From Candidatus Gastranaerophilales bacterium (GTDB taxonomy: Bacteria > Cyanobacteriota > Vampirovibrionia > Gastranaerophilales > Gastranaerophilaceae): a stretch of DNA of 64,000 nt. Below the pieces are notes generated by a model, which worked only from the letters and a program-made list of their open reading frames with translations, was not told the DNA's origin and did no database searches. Below are positions 1-9,313 of the stretch, piece by piece. Position 1 is the first letter of the stretch. Each line of letters opens with the position of its first letter. The stretch is from positions 45,815 to 109,814 of the forward strand of contig CALVEV010000029.1 in NCBI GenBank assembly GCA_944326685.1, written 5' to 3'. The translations under genes and the position numbers were made by a program.

Positions 1-1
1 A

Positions 2-3000
2 GATGTATCTAAAGCTAATTATGATATTAAAATCCCTAAAAAAAGATATATAAAAGGGGCTAAGATTAATTTAAATTTATACAATTTAAAATTAAAATCT
101 TTTGAAAACATTATTAAATTATTTATAAATGACGAAATTTTATCAGTAGATGGAACTATTAATATTACATCTAATAATTCCGATCTTGATGGGGTTATAG
201 AGAATTTAAAAATCATCACTAAAAACCCTGCAAAAAGTATTATTTTCCCTAAAAAATTCGTTATTGATACTAATTTTATTTTAAAATCAAATGATTTAAT
301 CATACATTCCTGCAAAGCAAATGGTGGTAACGTTCACTCAGAAATTTCAGGAGAAATTAAAAAAATTACAACATTAAAACCAATATTTGATTTACATATT
401 AAAATGGATAAGTCTGATGTCAGAGAGATTGCAAATATGCTTCCTCCTGTCGTTGTTCCAACTTTTAATGTGTATCGATTAAAAATGTATCCGTTTTATG
501 GTTTTGCTAAAGCTGATATGAAAATCAAAGGTGCATTCCCAGAGCCAAATATGGACGGATATGTTGATGTGTCAGAAGCTTATTTAATAAAACCAATTCC
601 TAATGCAGGAAAAGCAAACATAAATATCAATTTTATTGAAAAACATATGGAATTAGATGTTGTTGTTCCTGCAGGAAATAACCAAACAGTTTATGTCACA
701 GGAAGAATAAACGATTATGGCGATTATAGAGCTGATTTAAGAATCAGAAGCTCAAAATCAGTAGATTTAGCAACTGCTGAATTCGTATTGAACCCGCTAC
801 ATGAAATTTTAAGATTCCTTATTGGGCCTGTGCCTATTATGCAAGTAACAGGTAAAGGAAACATTAATATAAGAGTTATCGGTTCTAAAAAAGATCCTCA
901 TATTTGGGGTGATTTTAATTTCATAAATGCTAATGCATCTTTTAATGACGTTAAACATTTAGTATTAAAAAATGCGACAGGAACATTAAATTTCAATAAT
1001 AGAACTGCTCATTTTGTAAACAATACAGGAACAGTTAACAATCAACCTTTCAAAGTTGATGGTGTTTGTTCACTATTTGGAGACATAGATTTTGATGTAA
1101 CAGGGAACAACCAACCATTAAATGTATTGCTTGCAACAATAAAAGACTCTCCAATGCTTGTACCTATCAAAACAATCGTTCCTGATATTAAAAATGCAAA
1201 AGGTAATATTGATTTAAAACTTAACCTAACAGGAAAACTTCCAAACATTAATTATATTAAGCTTAACGAAAATTTATTTGCTAAAGGTGAAATTAAGCTT
1301 AAAGACAATTCTATGTCACTTAATGGATTACCTATAAAACGAGTTAGGGGACTTATTAAATTCAACAATCTTGATTTAGAAGTTAATCTTAACAACATAT
1401 TAGATGATTTTTCAAAAATTAATATCACAGGAGAAATAAAAAAAGGAATTGCTAACATTGTTGCAAGTTCTAATAGAATGAATCTAAGAGAATTTACAAA
1501 AGATATATTTAATGAACTTGATGACTGTTATGTACAATTTAATGCAGAATATCAAGGAAGAATAGACAAAATTGAACTTGATAAAATTAAATGCAAAGGA
1601 CACGTTTTAAGAAATAACAAACCTATTAAAAATATAAAAATTTTAACCGGCGATTTAGAATTAAATAATTCAAAACTTAAATTAAAAAATGTTTATGGAT
1701 TTGTTAAACATAATCCTTTTAATATTAATTTAACTGTTAACAATATTTCAGAAGATTTAAGAAAAATTAAAATTGATTCTGATTTGAATATAAAGAATTT
1801 TGATTTATCTAGTTTGAATTATTTTACATCATCAAGTCTTATACCAAAAGAAATTAAATTAGAATTAAAAAAATTGAAAATTGTATCAGGGAATAGTGAT
1901 ATAACAGCTAAAATAAAAAATAATCGAGTTAACGCAAATTTAGATTTAAAAAACATTAACGCAATTTATATTTACAAAAGACCTATTCCAGTAAGGCTTA
2001 TCCACGGACAAATAGTTATTAAAAATAATAGAATATTTATCAACAAAATGAATTATTTGGTTGATGAGATGCCTGTACTCATTTATGGTAATATCAGTCA
2101 AGTGTTATCAAATCCAAGACTTAATATTCATATTAATTCTAAACTCTCTCAAAAAACATTTGATAAATATTGGAATGAAGATAATATATACCCAATAAAA
2201 GTGAAAGGTGATATTTTATTAGGTTCATTAATTACCGGAACATTAGATAAAATAAATACAAGACTTGATTTGAAATTAGAAGAAAATTCAAATATTTATT
2301 ATATGGGAGCAACAGTTGGAGATATAGAAAATCCTATTACAGTAAATACTGATTTTGATATCATAGGTAAAAATTTAATTAGGTTAAACAAATTCCAATA
2401 TAGTAAATTACTTTCATCACAAAATAACAGACAATATTTGTTCCCTCTATTAACTGTTAAGGGTGGAATAACCTATTATAATAATAATTTTTATAAATTT
2501 GATAATCTCACAATAAAAACACAAGCTCCTACAGATGCAAGAATTTTCAACGTTGTATTTAGAAAACCTACTATTAAACATGGTCAATTCACATCTGATT
2601 TAAGAATTAATGGAAAATCTACATCTCCAAAAATTCTTGGTGATTTAGTAATTAATGGTATGGATATGCCATTTTTAAACACAAATATAAAAGATTTATC
2701 CCTACATTTTAATGACAATGACATCTACATCCAATCAAAAGGAGAAGTAATGTCAAATAATGTTGTAATGAATGCTGTTGTTAAAAATAAATTCGCATCA
2801 GAATATATAATTAAAAAAGCAGATATTGCACTTAAACACCTTGATATGAATTCGTTAATGTCTGAATTAAAACAACTAGAATTAAGAACTTTTAATGAAA
2901 ATCAACCAAAAGTTAACACAGGATATAATTCCAATGTAATGAATTCACTTATTATAAATAACTTAACTGTCCGAGCAGACAGCATTGTCATTAAAAATAT

Positions 3001-3814
3001 AAAAGCGAACAATCTTAAAGCAGAATGTTCATTAAATGAAAAAATGCAATTTGCAGTTAAAAAATTTAGCTTTGATATCGCTGATGGTGAAGTAACAGGT
3101 GGAATAAACCTTAATTTATTAAATAACATATTAAAATTAAAGGTTAATGCAGATAGCGTTAATGCAAATGATATCTTAACTGCTGTTTTTGATGTTCCAA
3201 ACCAAATTTTCGGGAAATTAACAGGAACTATTGAAATAATGACAAATGTTTCAAATGATATAACAAGCAAGGAAACACTATCCGGTAAAGCAACATTTAC
3301 CGTAAAAGATGGTCGTATGCCAAAACTTGGCTCATTAGAATACTTATTAAAAGCAGGAAACACTTTAAAAAGTGGTATTACAGGAATTACAATGAATAGT
3401 ATTATTGATCTTATTACCCCACTTAAAACAGGTGAATTCTCAAGCATTAACGGTAATATGATAATTAAGCAAGGTATAGTAGAAAACATCGAAATTAATT
3501 CAATAAGTAAAGATTTGAATTTGTTTATTAAAGGGAAATATAATCTAGTAACCGAAATTGCTGATATGAAGGTATTAGGTCAATTATCAAGAAAAGTTTC
3601 AACAATTTTCGGAACAGTTGGAAATATTTCTATTAATTCAATTTTCAATAAAATTCCGGGGGTAAATTTGGATGAGAATAGTCAATTGATAAATGAATTA
3701 AACAGAATACCAGGGATAGAATTATCAAACAAAGCATATAGAAAATTTGTTGTAGAAATCTATGGTGACCCTAATTCAGATAACAACGTTAAGAGCTTCA
3801 AATGGATTAACTAG
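2..3814 (+). CDS. AsmA/TamB/YhdP-like giant envelope protein (5' truncated by window)
   Basis: The reading frame is open from base 2, so the start lies outside the window; the first ATG (404) is internal. 1270 residues are visible, made almost wholly of short alternating beta-strands with recurring Asn/Ile/Lys-rich patterns (many N-x-N-I, G-x-I/L-x-x, L-x-L-x-N segments). This is the look of the AsmA-like/TamB repeating-beta-groove superfamily, which bridges inner and outer membranes and moves lipids or assists outer-membrane protein insertion. The C-terminal 150 residues (G-R-M-P-K-L-G-S-L-E-Y-L-L, then L-S-R-K-V-S-T-I-F-G) resemble the conserved C-terminal AsmA-like region. The N-terminal membrane anchor would be upstream and is not visible. 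Family level is fairly safe; which member (TamB, YhdP, DUF748 type) is not resolved. A terminator-like hairpin follows at 3939-3970. Confidence 0.72.
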   Translation, partial: DVSKANYDIKIPKKRYIKGAKINLNLYNLKLKSFENIIKLFINDEILSVDGTINITSNNSDLDGVIENLKIITKNPAKSIIFPKKFVIDTNFILKSNDLIIHSCKANGGNVHSEISGEIKKITTLKPIFDLHIKMDKSDVREIANMLPPVVVPTFNVYRLKMYPFYGFAKADMKIKGAFPEPNMDGYVDVSEAYLIKPIPNAGKANININFIEKHMELDVVVPAGNNQTVYVTGRINDYGDYRADLRIRSSKSVDLATAEFVLNPLHEILRFLIGPVPIMQVTGKGNINIRVIGSKKDPHIWGDFNFINANASFNDVKHLVLKNATGTLNFNNRTAHFVNNTGTVNNQPFKVDGVCSLFGDIDFDVTGNNQPLNVLLATIKDSPMLVPIKTIVPDIKNAKGNIDLKLNLTGKLPNINYIKLNENLFAKGEIKLKDNSMSLNGLPIKRVRGLIKFNNLDLEVNLNNILDDFSKINITGEIKKGIANIVASSNRMNLREFTKDIFNELDDCYVQFNAEYQGRIDKIELDKIKCKGHVLRNNKPIKNIKILTGDLELNNSKLKLKNVYGFVKHNPFNINLTVNNISEDLRKIKIDSDLNIKNFDLSSLNYFTSSSLIPKEIKLELKKLKIVSGNSDITAKIKNNRVNANLDLKNINAIYIYKRPIPVRLIHGQIVIKNNRIFINKMNYLVDEMPVLIYGNISQVLSNPRLNIHINSKLSQKTFDKYWNEDNIYPIKVKGDILLGSLITGTLDKINTRLDLKLEENSNIYYMGATVGDIENPITVNTDFDIIGKNLIRLNKFQYSKLLSSQNNRQYLFPLLTVKGGITYYNNNFYKFDNLTIKTQAPTDARIFNVVFRKPTIKHGQFTSDLRINGKSTSPKILGDLVINGMDMPFLNTNIKDLSLHFNDNDIYIQSKGEVMSNNVVMNAVVKNKFASEYIIKKADIALKHLDMNSLMSELKQLELRTFNENQPKVNTGYNSNVMNSLIINNLTVRADSIVIKNIKANNLKAECSLNEKMQFAVKKFSFDIADGEVTGGINLNLLNNILKLKVNADSVNANDILTAVFDVPNQIFGKLTGTIEIMTNVSNDITSKETLSGKATFTVKDGRMPKLGSLEYLLKAGNTLKSGITGITMNSIIDLITPLKTGEFSSINGNMIIKQGIVENIEINSISKDLNLFIKGKYNLVTEIADMKVLGQLSRKVSTIFGTVGNISINSIFNKIPGVNLDENSQLINELNRIPGIELSNKAYRKFVVEIYGDPNSDNNVKSFKWIN

Positions 3815-3828
3815 GGGTAGGGGTAAAT
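3814..3828. repeat. Copy of dispersed repeat GGGGTAGGGGTAAAT
   Basis: Starts on the last base of the AsmA/TamB-like stop codon. Identical 15-mers occur at 25138-25152 and 62373-62387 (reverse orientation). The shorter GGGGTAAAT also appears at 5612-5620, 56954-56962 and many times in the Pro-rich gene. Confidence 0.65.
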
Positions 3829-3837
3829 ATAATTAAG

Positions 3838-3880
3838 TCATTACGAGGAATAAAAGTTTTTATTGTTCCGAAGTAATCTG
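3838..3880. repeat. CATTACGAGG-type extragenic palindromic repeat
   Basis: An imperfect inverted repeat just after the AsmA/TamB-like gene. ATTACGAGGAA (left) pairs with TTCCGAAGTAAT (right) around an AAAAGTTTTT core. The arm composition matches the widespread CATTGCGAGG...GAAGCAATC type of extragenic palindrome found in many bacterial genomes, with G-to-A changes as expected in an AT-rich genome. Only one copy of this type was seen in the window. Confidence 0.5.
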
Positions 3881-3938
3881 ATATAATTGGGGTTTTATTT
3901 TTCGACTTCTTTGTCACTTTTTCACTTAGTAACCTAGC

Positions 3939-3970
3939 CCTTAACATATAAAGATTTGGTTAAGGTTTTT
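3939..3970 (+). terminator. Rho-independent terminator-like hairpin after the AsmA/TamB-like gene
   Basis: CCTTAAC (3939-3945) pairs with GTTAAGG (3959-3965) around a 13-nt loop and is followed by TTTTT. It is weak (7 bp) but well placed between the upstream gene and the symporter promoter. Confidence 0.45.
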
Positions 3971-3979
3971 CATGTTTTT

Positions 3980-3989
3980 GATATAATTG
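3980..3989 (+). promoter_or_regulatory. Candidate -10 element of the symporter gene
   Basis: TATAAT at 3982-3987, 44 bases before the symporter ATG. The same 10-mer GATATAATTG also stands exactly 100 bases upstream (3880-3889), possibly a second promoter. No convincing -35 box is visible for either. Confidence 0.4.
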
Positions 3990-4030
3990 AATAGTTAACG
4001 AGAAAAGAGAAAAGAGAAGAAAGCGAGAAG

Positions 4031-5539
4031 ATGAAAAAACTATTATTTATGTTATCAGTATTACTTTTAAACGTTCAACAAGTTTTTGCAATGAACGTTG
4101 ACCAATTTATGGATGAGAAACTTGCACCAATATCAGATGCAATTGCTAATTTGATATTTTTCCCTATCCCTATATGCGGTTCAAAAGTTCCTGCTATCAT
4201 TTTTTGGATACTTATTGCAGGGATATTTTTTACCATATACTTCAAAGGGGTTTCTATTTGGGGATTAAAATCAGCTATTGATATTGTTATGAAACCTACA
4301 GAAAAACATCATAGCAATTTTGGTGAAGTATCTTCATTCCAAGCATTAGCTACTGCTTTGTCAGGTACTATTGGTATTGGTAGTATTGCGGGTGTTGCTA
4401 TTTCCATCTCAATAGGTGGACCTGGAGCAGCATTCTGGATCTTCTTTGGCGCAATCTTAGGAATGTCTATTAAATTTATCGAAGCGACATTAGCTGTTAA
4501 ATATAGAAAATTTAACCTTGACGGTTCTGTATCAGGGGGACCAATGCACTATATTGCACACGGTCTAACAAGAAAAAAATTACGTTGGTTAGGACAACCC
4601 CTATCTGTAATATTTGCAATACTCTGTATTGGTGGTGGTATAACTGGTGGAAACATGATTCAAATCAACCAATCAGCTCACCAATTAGTATTTATTACAG
4701 GTGGTGCAAATAGTTTCTTACACGGATATACTTGGGTATTTGGATTAATCGTTGCTATATTAATCGGTTTAGTTATTGTAGGCGGTATTAAGAGTATAGC
4801 TAAAATTACAACTATTTTAGTTCCTACAATGTGCATTATGTACATCGTTTCTGGTTTTATTGTTATATTCGCTAACTTAACAAATATTCCTAGTGCAATA
4901 ATGTTAATCTTAAAAGAAGCTTTCCACCCAACAGCTGTTGCAGGCGGGGTATTCGGAACTATCATTATTGGGTTAAGAAGATCAGTTCAATCAAACGAAG
5001 CAGGAACTGGGGCTGCTGCTATTGTTTATGCAACTGCTCAAACTAAAGAACCTGTTTCTCAAGGTTTTGTTGCTTTATTAGAAACTTTATTAACTGGTTT
5101 CTTATGCTTGTTCACTTCTTTTGCTATTGTATTCTCTGGAGCTTGTACAGCAGCAACAAAAGAAATTTCTGGAATTGAACTTGCATCAAATGCATTCCAA
5201 TCAGTTATTCCATTCTTCCCATACATACTATCAATAATTGCAATTATGTTTGCTTTATCAACATTGATTTCTTGGGCATACTATGGACAAAAAGCTTGGA
5301 CATTCTTATTAGGTGAAGGCAAGAAAAGAGTTTTAACTTTCAACATTTTATATTGTATATTTATCGTAATCGGTTCTGCTATGAACGTTCGCTCTGTTAT
5401 TGAAATCACTGATGCTATGATGATGGCAATGTCTATTCCTAATATTATTACATTGTATCTTCTAGCTCCTGAAATCAAAAAAGATATGAAAGCATACTGC
5501 GAAGCTCATAATATTAGAATCGGGAAATGGAAAGTTTAA
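4031..5539 (+). CDS. Alanine/glycine:cation symporter family protein (AGCS)
   Basis: Sodium- or proton-coupled uptake of small neutral amino acids (alanine, glycine) across the inner membrane. 502 residues, the usual family length. It has a hydrophobic N-terminus, then about 10-11 membrane segments. The family signature lies near residues 110-160: G-T-I-G-I-G-S-I-A-G-V-A followed by GGPGAAFW and K-F-I-E-A-T-L-A-V-K-Y-R. Most members have Asn in the G-N-I-A-G-V stretch; here it is Ser, so substrate preference could differ. Later motifs (SNEAGTGAAAI, L-I-S-W-A-Y-Y-G-Q) are also typical. RBS is GAGAAG-like just before the ATG. The gene appears monocistronic, with its own promoter and a strong terminator at 5561-5592. 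Annotation is secure at family level; the exact substrate is inferred. Confidence 0.92.
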   Translation: MKKLLFMLSVLLLNVQQVFAMNVDQFMDEKLAPISDAIANLIFFPIPICGSKVPAIIFWILIAGIFFTIYFKGVSIWGLKSAIDIVMKPTEKHHSNFGEVSSFQALATALSGTIGIGSIAGVAISISIGGPGAAFWIFFGAILGMSIKFIEATLAVKYRKFNLDGSVSGGPMHYIAHGLTRKKLRWLGQPLSVIFAILCIGGGITGGNMIQINQSAHQLVFITGGANSFLHGYTWVFGLIVAILIGLVIVGGIKSIAKITTILVPTMCIMYIVSGFIVIFANLTNIPSAIMLILKEAFHPTAVAGGVFGTIIIGLRRSVQSNEAGTGAAAIVYATAQTKEPVSQGFVALLETLLTGFLCLFTSFAIVFSGACTAATKEISGIELASNAFQSVIPFFPYILSIIAIMFALSTLISWAYYGQKAWTFLLGEGKKRVLTFNILYCIFIVIGSAMNVRSVIEITDAMMMAMSIPNIITLYLLAPEIKKDMKAYCEAHNIRIGKWKV

Positions 5540-5560
5540 ATTTATAATAAATAATACAAA

Positions 5561-5592
5561 ACAACCACTATTGATTAGTGGTTGTTTTTTTT
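5561..5592 (+). terminator. Rho-independent terminator of the symporter gene
   Basis: A perfect 10-bp stem ACAACCACTA/TAGTGGTTGT with a 5-nt loop, followed by a run of T. Confidence 0.9.
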
Positions 5593-5703
5593 ATGATAAA
5601 TTTACCAATAAATTTACCCCCTACCACTTGAAAGTTTTAGGGTTTTTAGGTAACATAGTGTATGATATATCATTTTTATTTATGCATAATATAGGAGAAT
5701 TAA

Positions 5704-8193
5704 ATGTTCGAACGTTTTACAGAGAAAGCTATCAAAGTTATAATGCTTGCTCAAGAAGAGGCTAGAAGACTAGGCCACAATTTTGTTGGAACAGAACAAG
5801 TTCTTTTAGGTCTTATTGGTGAAGGTACAGGCGTTGCTGCTAAAACCCTTAAATCAATGGGCGTTAACCTAAAAGATGCTCGTGTTGAAGTTGAAAAAAT
5901 TATCGGCAGAGGTTCTGGTTTCGTGGCTGTTGAAATTCCATTTACTCCTAGAGCTAAAAGAGTTCTAGAACTTTCTTGGGACGAAGCAAGACAACTTGGA
6001 CACAACTATATAGGGACTGAACACTTATTGTTAGGTCTTATAAGAGAAGGCGAAGGCGTTGCTGCAAGAGTTCTTGAAAACCTTGGAGTTGACCTTAACA
6101 AAATTAGAACTAACGTTGTTAAAATGTTAGGTGAATCAAAATCTCAAACAGTTTCATCAGGTGGCGGCGGTTCTGCTCCTGTATCTAAAGTTAAGACTCC
6201 TAGTCTTGACGAATACGGAACCGACTTAACTTTAGCTGCTGCTGAAATGAGATTAGACCCTGTTGTTGGTCGTGAAAAAGAAATCGAAAGAGTTATACAA
6301 ATTCTTGCAAGACGTACTAAAAATAACCCTGTTCTTTTAGGTGAACCTGGGGTTGGTAAAACTGCTGTTGCAGAAGGATTAGCTACAAGAATTGTTAACG
6401 GCGAAGTTCCTGATATTTTAGAAGGCAAAAAAGTTATCCAATTAGACATGGGACTTTTAATTGCCGGTACTAAATACAGAGGTGAATTTGAAGAACGTCT
6501 TAAGAAAATTATGGACGAAATCAGACAAGCTGGAAATGTTATTCTAGTTATCGATGAAATGCACACATTAATCGGTGCAGGTGCTGCTGAAGGTGCTATC
6601 GATGCTGCTAACATCTTAAAACCAGCTCTATCTAGAGGCGAAATCCAAGTTATTGGTGCAACAACTCTTGATGAATATAGAAAATACATCGAAAAAGACT
6701 CTGCTCTTGAAAGAAGATTCCAATCAATCATCATTGAAGAACCTTCTATCGATGAAACTATTGAAATTATTAGAGGACTTAAGTTCAAATACGAAGAACA
6801 CCACGAACTTATTATCTCTGATGAAGCTGTTGTTGCAGCGACTAAATTATCAGCTAAATATGTAACTGATAGATTCTTACCGGACAAAGCTATCGACGCA
6901 TTAGACGAAGCTAGCTCTAAGGTAAGATTAAAAGTTTCTTCTCTATGCCCTGAAGCTAGAGAACTTGATAAACAGTTAAGAGAAATCGTTAAAGAAAAAG
7001 AAGAAGCTATAAGAAACCAAGATTTTGAAAAAGCATCTTCTCTTCGTGACGATGAAGCTGATATGAAAGATAAAATCAGAGAAGTTACTGAACAATGGAA
7101 AAAAGATAACGAAGCAAACAAACCTGTTGTTACAGAAGAAGATGTTGCTCAAGTTATTGCAACAATGACAGGTGTTCCAGTAACAAAACTAACTGAAGGC
7201 GAAAGTGAAAGATTATTAAAACTTGAAGATATCTTACATGAAAGAGTTATTGGTCAAAAAGATGCAGTTGTTGCAATATCAAAAGCAATCAGACGTGCAA
7301 GAGTTGGGTTAAAATCACCTAACAGACCTATCGGTAGTTTCATCTTCTCAGGTCCTACCGGGGTTGGTAAAACTGAACTTGCCAAAGCTCTTGCTGAAGC
7401 TATGTTTGGTTCTGAAGATAATATGATTCGTGTCGATATGTCAGAATTTATGGAAAAACATTCAACTGCTAAGTTGATTGGTTCTCCTCCAGGATATGTT
7501 GGCTATGATGATGGCGGACAATTATCTGAATTAGTTAGAAAGAAACCTTATTCTGTTATTCTTTTTGACGAAATCGAAAAAGCTCACCCTGATATCTTCA
7601 ACATCATGTTACAAATCCTTGATGACGGTAGATTAACTGATGCTAAAGGACGTCATATTAACTTCAAAAACACTGTTATCATTATGACTTCTAACGTTGG
7701 TGCTAGTATGATTACAACTCAAGGTAAACTCGGGTTCTCTACTGCTGAAAACGAAAAGAAAGATAAGTACGAAAAACTTAAAGATACAGTTAATGAGGAA
7801 TTGAAGAAGGCATTCAGACCTGAATTCCTTAACCGTATTGATGACATTATCGTATTTGCTCATCTTTCTAAAGAAGAAATCAGAGAAATCGTTGACTTAA
7901 TGATGAAAGATTTATTCAAGAGATTAGCAGAACGTGGATTATCTATTGAAGTAACTGATGAAGTTAAGGATTATCTGGCTAAAGACGGATACTCTGAAGC
8001 TTACGGTGCTAGACCTTTAAGAAGATTAATCCAACGCAAGATTGAAGATGAATTAGCTGAAGAAATTCTTACTAATGCATATCAAGATGGCGATACAATC
8101 GTTCTTAAACTCAAAGATGACAAAATTGTTTTTGAGAAAAAATCTGGCGACAAAAATCACGAAGAAAAAGTTGAAGAAAATGCTAACGCATAA
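5704..8193 (+). CDS. clpC: ClpC, AAA+ unfoldase of the ClpCP protease
   Basis: 829 residues, typical for ClpC. ATP-dependent unfolding of substrates and delivery to ClpP in the cytoplasm. Domains in order: two Clp-N repeats (about 1-75 and 78-150, each with a G-H-N-x-x-G-T-E-x-x-L-L-G-L core), D1 AAA+ with Walker A GEPGVGKT near 214-221, a UVR-containing middle domain ([14 protein letters not shown] near 430-465), D2 with Walker A GPTGVGKT near 550, and an LGF tripeptide near residue 675 of the kind that docks on ClpP. ClpP is encoded at 42601. RBS is AGGAG; a TATGAT hexamer lies at 5661-5666 in a palindromic ATGATATATCAT (5662-5673). No CtsR-type direct repeat was seen. A strong terminator follows. 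Confidence 0.97.
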   Translation: MFERFTEKAIKVIMLAQEEARRLGHNFVGTEQVLLGLIGEGTGVAAKTLKSMGVNLKDARVEVEKIIGRGSGFVAVEIPFTPRAKRVLELSWDEARQLGHNYIGTEHLLLGLIREGEGVAARVLENLGVDLNKIRTNVVKMLGESKSQTVSSGGGGSAPVSKVKTPSLDEYGTDLTLAAAEMRLDPVVGREKEIERVIQILARRTKNNPVLLGEPGVGKTAVAEGLATRIVNGEVPDILEGKKVIQLDMGLLIAGTKYRGEFEERLKKIMDEIRQAGNVILVIDEMHTLIGAGAAEGAIDAANILKPALSRGEIQVIGATTLDEYRKYIEKDSALERRFQSIIIEEPSIDETIEIIRGLKFKYEEHHELIISDEAVVAATKLSAKYVTDRFLPDKAIDALDEASSKVRLKVSSLCPEARELDKQLREIVKEKEEAIRNQDFEKASSLRDDEADMKDKIREVTEQWKKDNEANKPVVTEEDVAQVIATMTGVPVTKLTEGESERLLKLEDILHERVIGQKDAVVAISKAIRRARVGLKSPNRPIGSFIFSGPTGVGKTELAKALAEAMFGSEDNMIRVDMSEFMEKHSTAKLIGSPPGYVGYDDGGQLSELVRKKPYSVILFDEIEKAHPDIFNIMLQILDDGRLTDAKGRHINFKNTVIIMTSNVGASMITTQGKLGFSTAENEKKDKYEKLKDTVNEELKKAFRPEFLNRIDDIIVFAHLSKEEIREIVDLMMKDLFKRLAERGLSIEVTDEVKDYLAKDGYSEAYGARPLRRLIQRKIEDELAEEILTNAYQDGDTIVLKLKDDKIVFEKKSGDKNHEEKVEENANA

Positions 8194-8212
8194 TTCATAA
8201 ACAAAAATAAGA

Positions 8213-8243
8213 AAGCCTGAGGATTGGTTCCTCAGGCTTTTTT
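8213..8243 (+). terminator. Rho-independent terminator of clpC
   Basis: An 11-bp stem AAGCCTGAGGA/TCCTCAGGCTT with a 5-nt loop, then TTTT. Confidence 0.93.
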
Positions 8244-8282
8244 GTTATTTAAATTATAAAATACTAAACAATAAAAATATGA

Positions 8283-8288
8283 TATAAT
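8283..8288 (+). promoter_or_regulatory. Candidate -10 box of the small peptide locus
   Basis: TATAAT in the context GATATAATTTTG, about 80 bases before the 24-codon ORF. The implied leader contains a possible hairpin (CCGAC...GTCGG, about 8318-8349). No clear -35. Confidence 0.4.
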
Positions 8289-8365
8289 TTTGTAAGGGGT
8301 AATTACTCACACTTCCACCGACACACACAGTAAAACGGGAACTGGTCGGAAAGGGGGTGGTCGCT

Positions 8366-8440
8366 ATGAATAGATATCAAATTAAAAGTGCTATCAAGGT
8401 ACTGATAACACTTTTAAAATTAATTGATTGTCTATTATAG
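8366..8440 (+). CDS. 24-residue hydrophobic peptide, possible small toxin
   Basis: A 24-codon ORF in a 338-base gap between clpC and an XRE gene. It has a very strong ribosome-binding site (AAGGGGGTGG, 6 bases before ATG). The peptide has a basic N-terminus (M-N-R-Y-Q-I-K) and a hydrophobic rest rich in Leu/Ile/Val, like type I toxin peptides or other small membrane peptides. The ORF itself holds a strong hairpin (AAAAGTG-C-TATCA with TGATA-A-CACTTTT, 8384-8415) and is followed by another (8453-8477). No homologue is recognised; coding is supported by the RBS and composition only. It could instead be a structured regulatory RNA. Confidence 0.45.
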   Translation: MNRYQIKSAIKVLITLLKLIDCLL

Positions 8441-8452
8441 AGGGAGTAAACG

Positions 8453-8477
8453 GTACCAGAATTCGGAGTTCTGGTAC
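8453..8477. other. Strong hairpin downstream of the small peptide ORF
   Basis: GTACCAGAA pairs with TTCTGGTAC around TTCGGAG. It is flanked by GGGAG and TCCCC, which could extend the stem over a bulge. Neither strand has a T-run, so it is not a clear intrinsic terminator. It may protect the RNA end or take part in antisense control. Confidence 0.5.
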
Positions 8478-8531
8478 TCCCCTTATTAATATTATACTAT
8501 ATTTTTAAAAGTTTTCAATGTTTGAAAACTT

Positions 8532-8807
8532 TTATTCATCTATTAAAGAAAATTGCTCAGGTAAACGATTTTCTAACTCTAAAAATAATTTTGAAGGTTT
8601 TATTCCTAAAGCCTCACAAACAGTTAATAATGAAACCAATTTAGGTTCATTTTGAGCATTTTCTAACCGACTTATCATTGATTTTTGAATATCAAATTCA
8701 TCTGCCAACTGTCTCATAGATTTATTTTGAGACTCCCTTTCCTCTTTTAAAATGTCAGCAAGTATTTCAAAAATAATTTTAGCTTTAATTGTATTAGAGT
8801 GTTGCAT
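8532..8807 (-). CDS. XRE-family HTH transcriptional regulator
   Basis: 91 residues, with a Cro/CI-type helix-turn-helix at about 25-75 (M-R-Q-L-A-D-E-F-D-I-Q-K-S-M-I-S-R-L-E). No effector domain. It is divergent from the HAD gene at 8874, with a 66-base gap that holds an inverted repeat overlapping its own start codon, which suggests autoregulation and joint control of the HAD gene. It faces the small-peptide locus. Target genes are inferred. Confidence 0.85.
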   Translation of the reverse strand: MQHSNTIKAKIIFEILADILKEERESQNKSMRQLADEFDIQKSMISRLENAQNEPKLVSLLTVCEALGIKPSKLFLELENRLPEQFSLIDE

Positions 8808-8852
8808 ACATAGAATTTTATGAAATAATAAGACTAAATGTTATCTATGTAT
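8806..8852. promoter_or_regulatory. Inverted repeat, candidate operator between XRE and HAD genes
   Basis: ATACATAG (8806-8813) and CTATGTAT (8845-8852) form a perfect 8-bp inverted repeat with centres about 39 bases apart. The left half overlaps the XRE start codon, the right half sits 22 bases upstream of the HAD gene. Confidence 0.45.
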
Positions 8853-8873
8853 AGAACCAATTGGATATAAATT

Positions 8874-9227
8874 ATGAATAATACTAAATTTAAAAAAACA
8901 ATATTAATTGATTTAGATGGAGTTTTAAATGAATATAAAGGAAATTATATCCCTAACTTTATACCAGAAATTAAAAATGGTGCATTCAAATTTATAAAAA
9001 AACTCGCTCAAAATTATAATATAAAAATTTTTACTACAAGAGATAAAACACTTGTTTCAAAATGGCTAATTAATAATAAGCTTAATAACTATATTACTGA
9101 CATAACAAATAAAAAAGATTTAGCATTTGTTTATATAGACGATAGATGTATAAATTTTAATGGAAACTACAAAGATTTATTTGATTCAATTAATAATTTT
9201 AGGCCATGGTATAAAAACAAAACATAA
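8874..9227 (+). CDS. Small HAD-superfamily phosphatase-like protein
   Basis: 117 residues. The N-terminal D-L-D-G-V-L-N (Asp13 nucleophile, Asp15 acid/base) is HAD motif I. F-T-T-R near residue 52 fits motif II, a Lys follows in the middle, and Y-I-D-D-R near residue 90 is the metal-binding motif IV. It has no cap domain. Such short HADs include phage-type and nucleotide or sugar phosphatases; the substrate is unknown. Strongly AT-rich codons. There is no good Shine-Dalgarno before the ATG. Divergent from an XRE regulator with a shared candidate operator. Confidence 0.75.
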   Translation: MNNTKFKKTILIDLDGVLNEYKGNYIPNFIPEIKNGAFKFIKKLAQNYNIKIFTTRDKTLVSKWLINNKLNNYITDITNKKDLAFVYIDDRCINFNGNYKDLFDSINNFRPWYKNKT

Positions 9228-9230
9228 AAC

Positions 9231-9262
9231 AAAAAAAAAAGACCTTGTGTTATCAAGGTCTG
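9231..9262 (-). terminator. Intrinsic terminator on the minus strand
   Basis: AGACCTTG/CAAGGTCT 8-bp stem preceded on the plus strand by a long A-run, so on the minus strand the stem is followed by about ten T. Its orientation does not fit the HAD gene. It implies a minus-strand transcript starting somewhere in 9262-9500. Confidence 0.65.
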
Positions 9263-9313
9263 TCCGTTTAAATAAGAAGAGAGAGCTTTATATTTTTATA
9301 AAGTATTTTAGAT

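Noticed and set aside
1..403. Non-coding upstream region of the first gene with a start at 404
   Set aside because: The frame is open back to base 2 with the same amino-acid style, so the gene is truncated by the window.
2902..3489. 195-codon minus-strand frame inside the AsmA/TamB-like gene
   Set aside because: Antisense shadow with no RBS; the plus-strand frame is continuous and family-like.
6144..7121. 325-codon minus-strand frame inside clpC
   Set aside because: Antisense to the conserved ATPase domain; Ser/Leu-rich translation is typical of a shadow of GC-tolerant codons.
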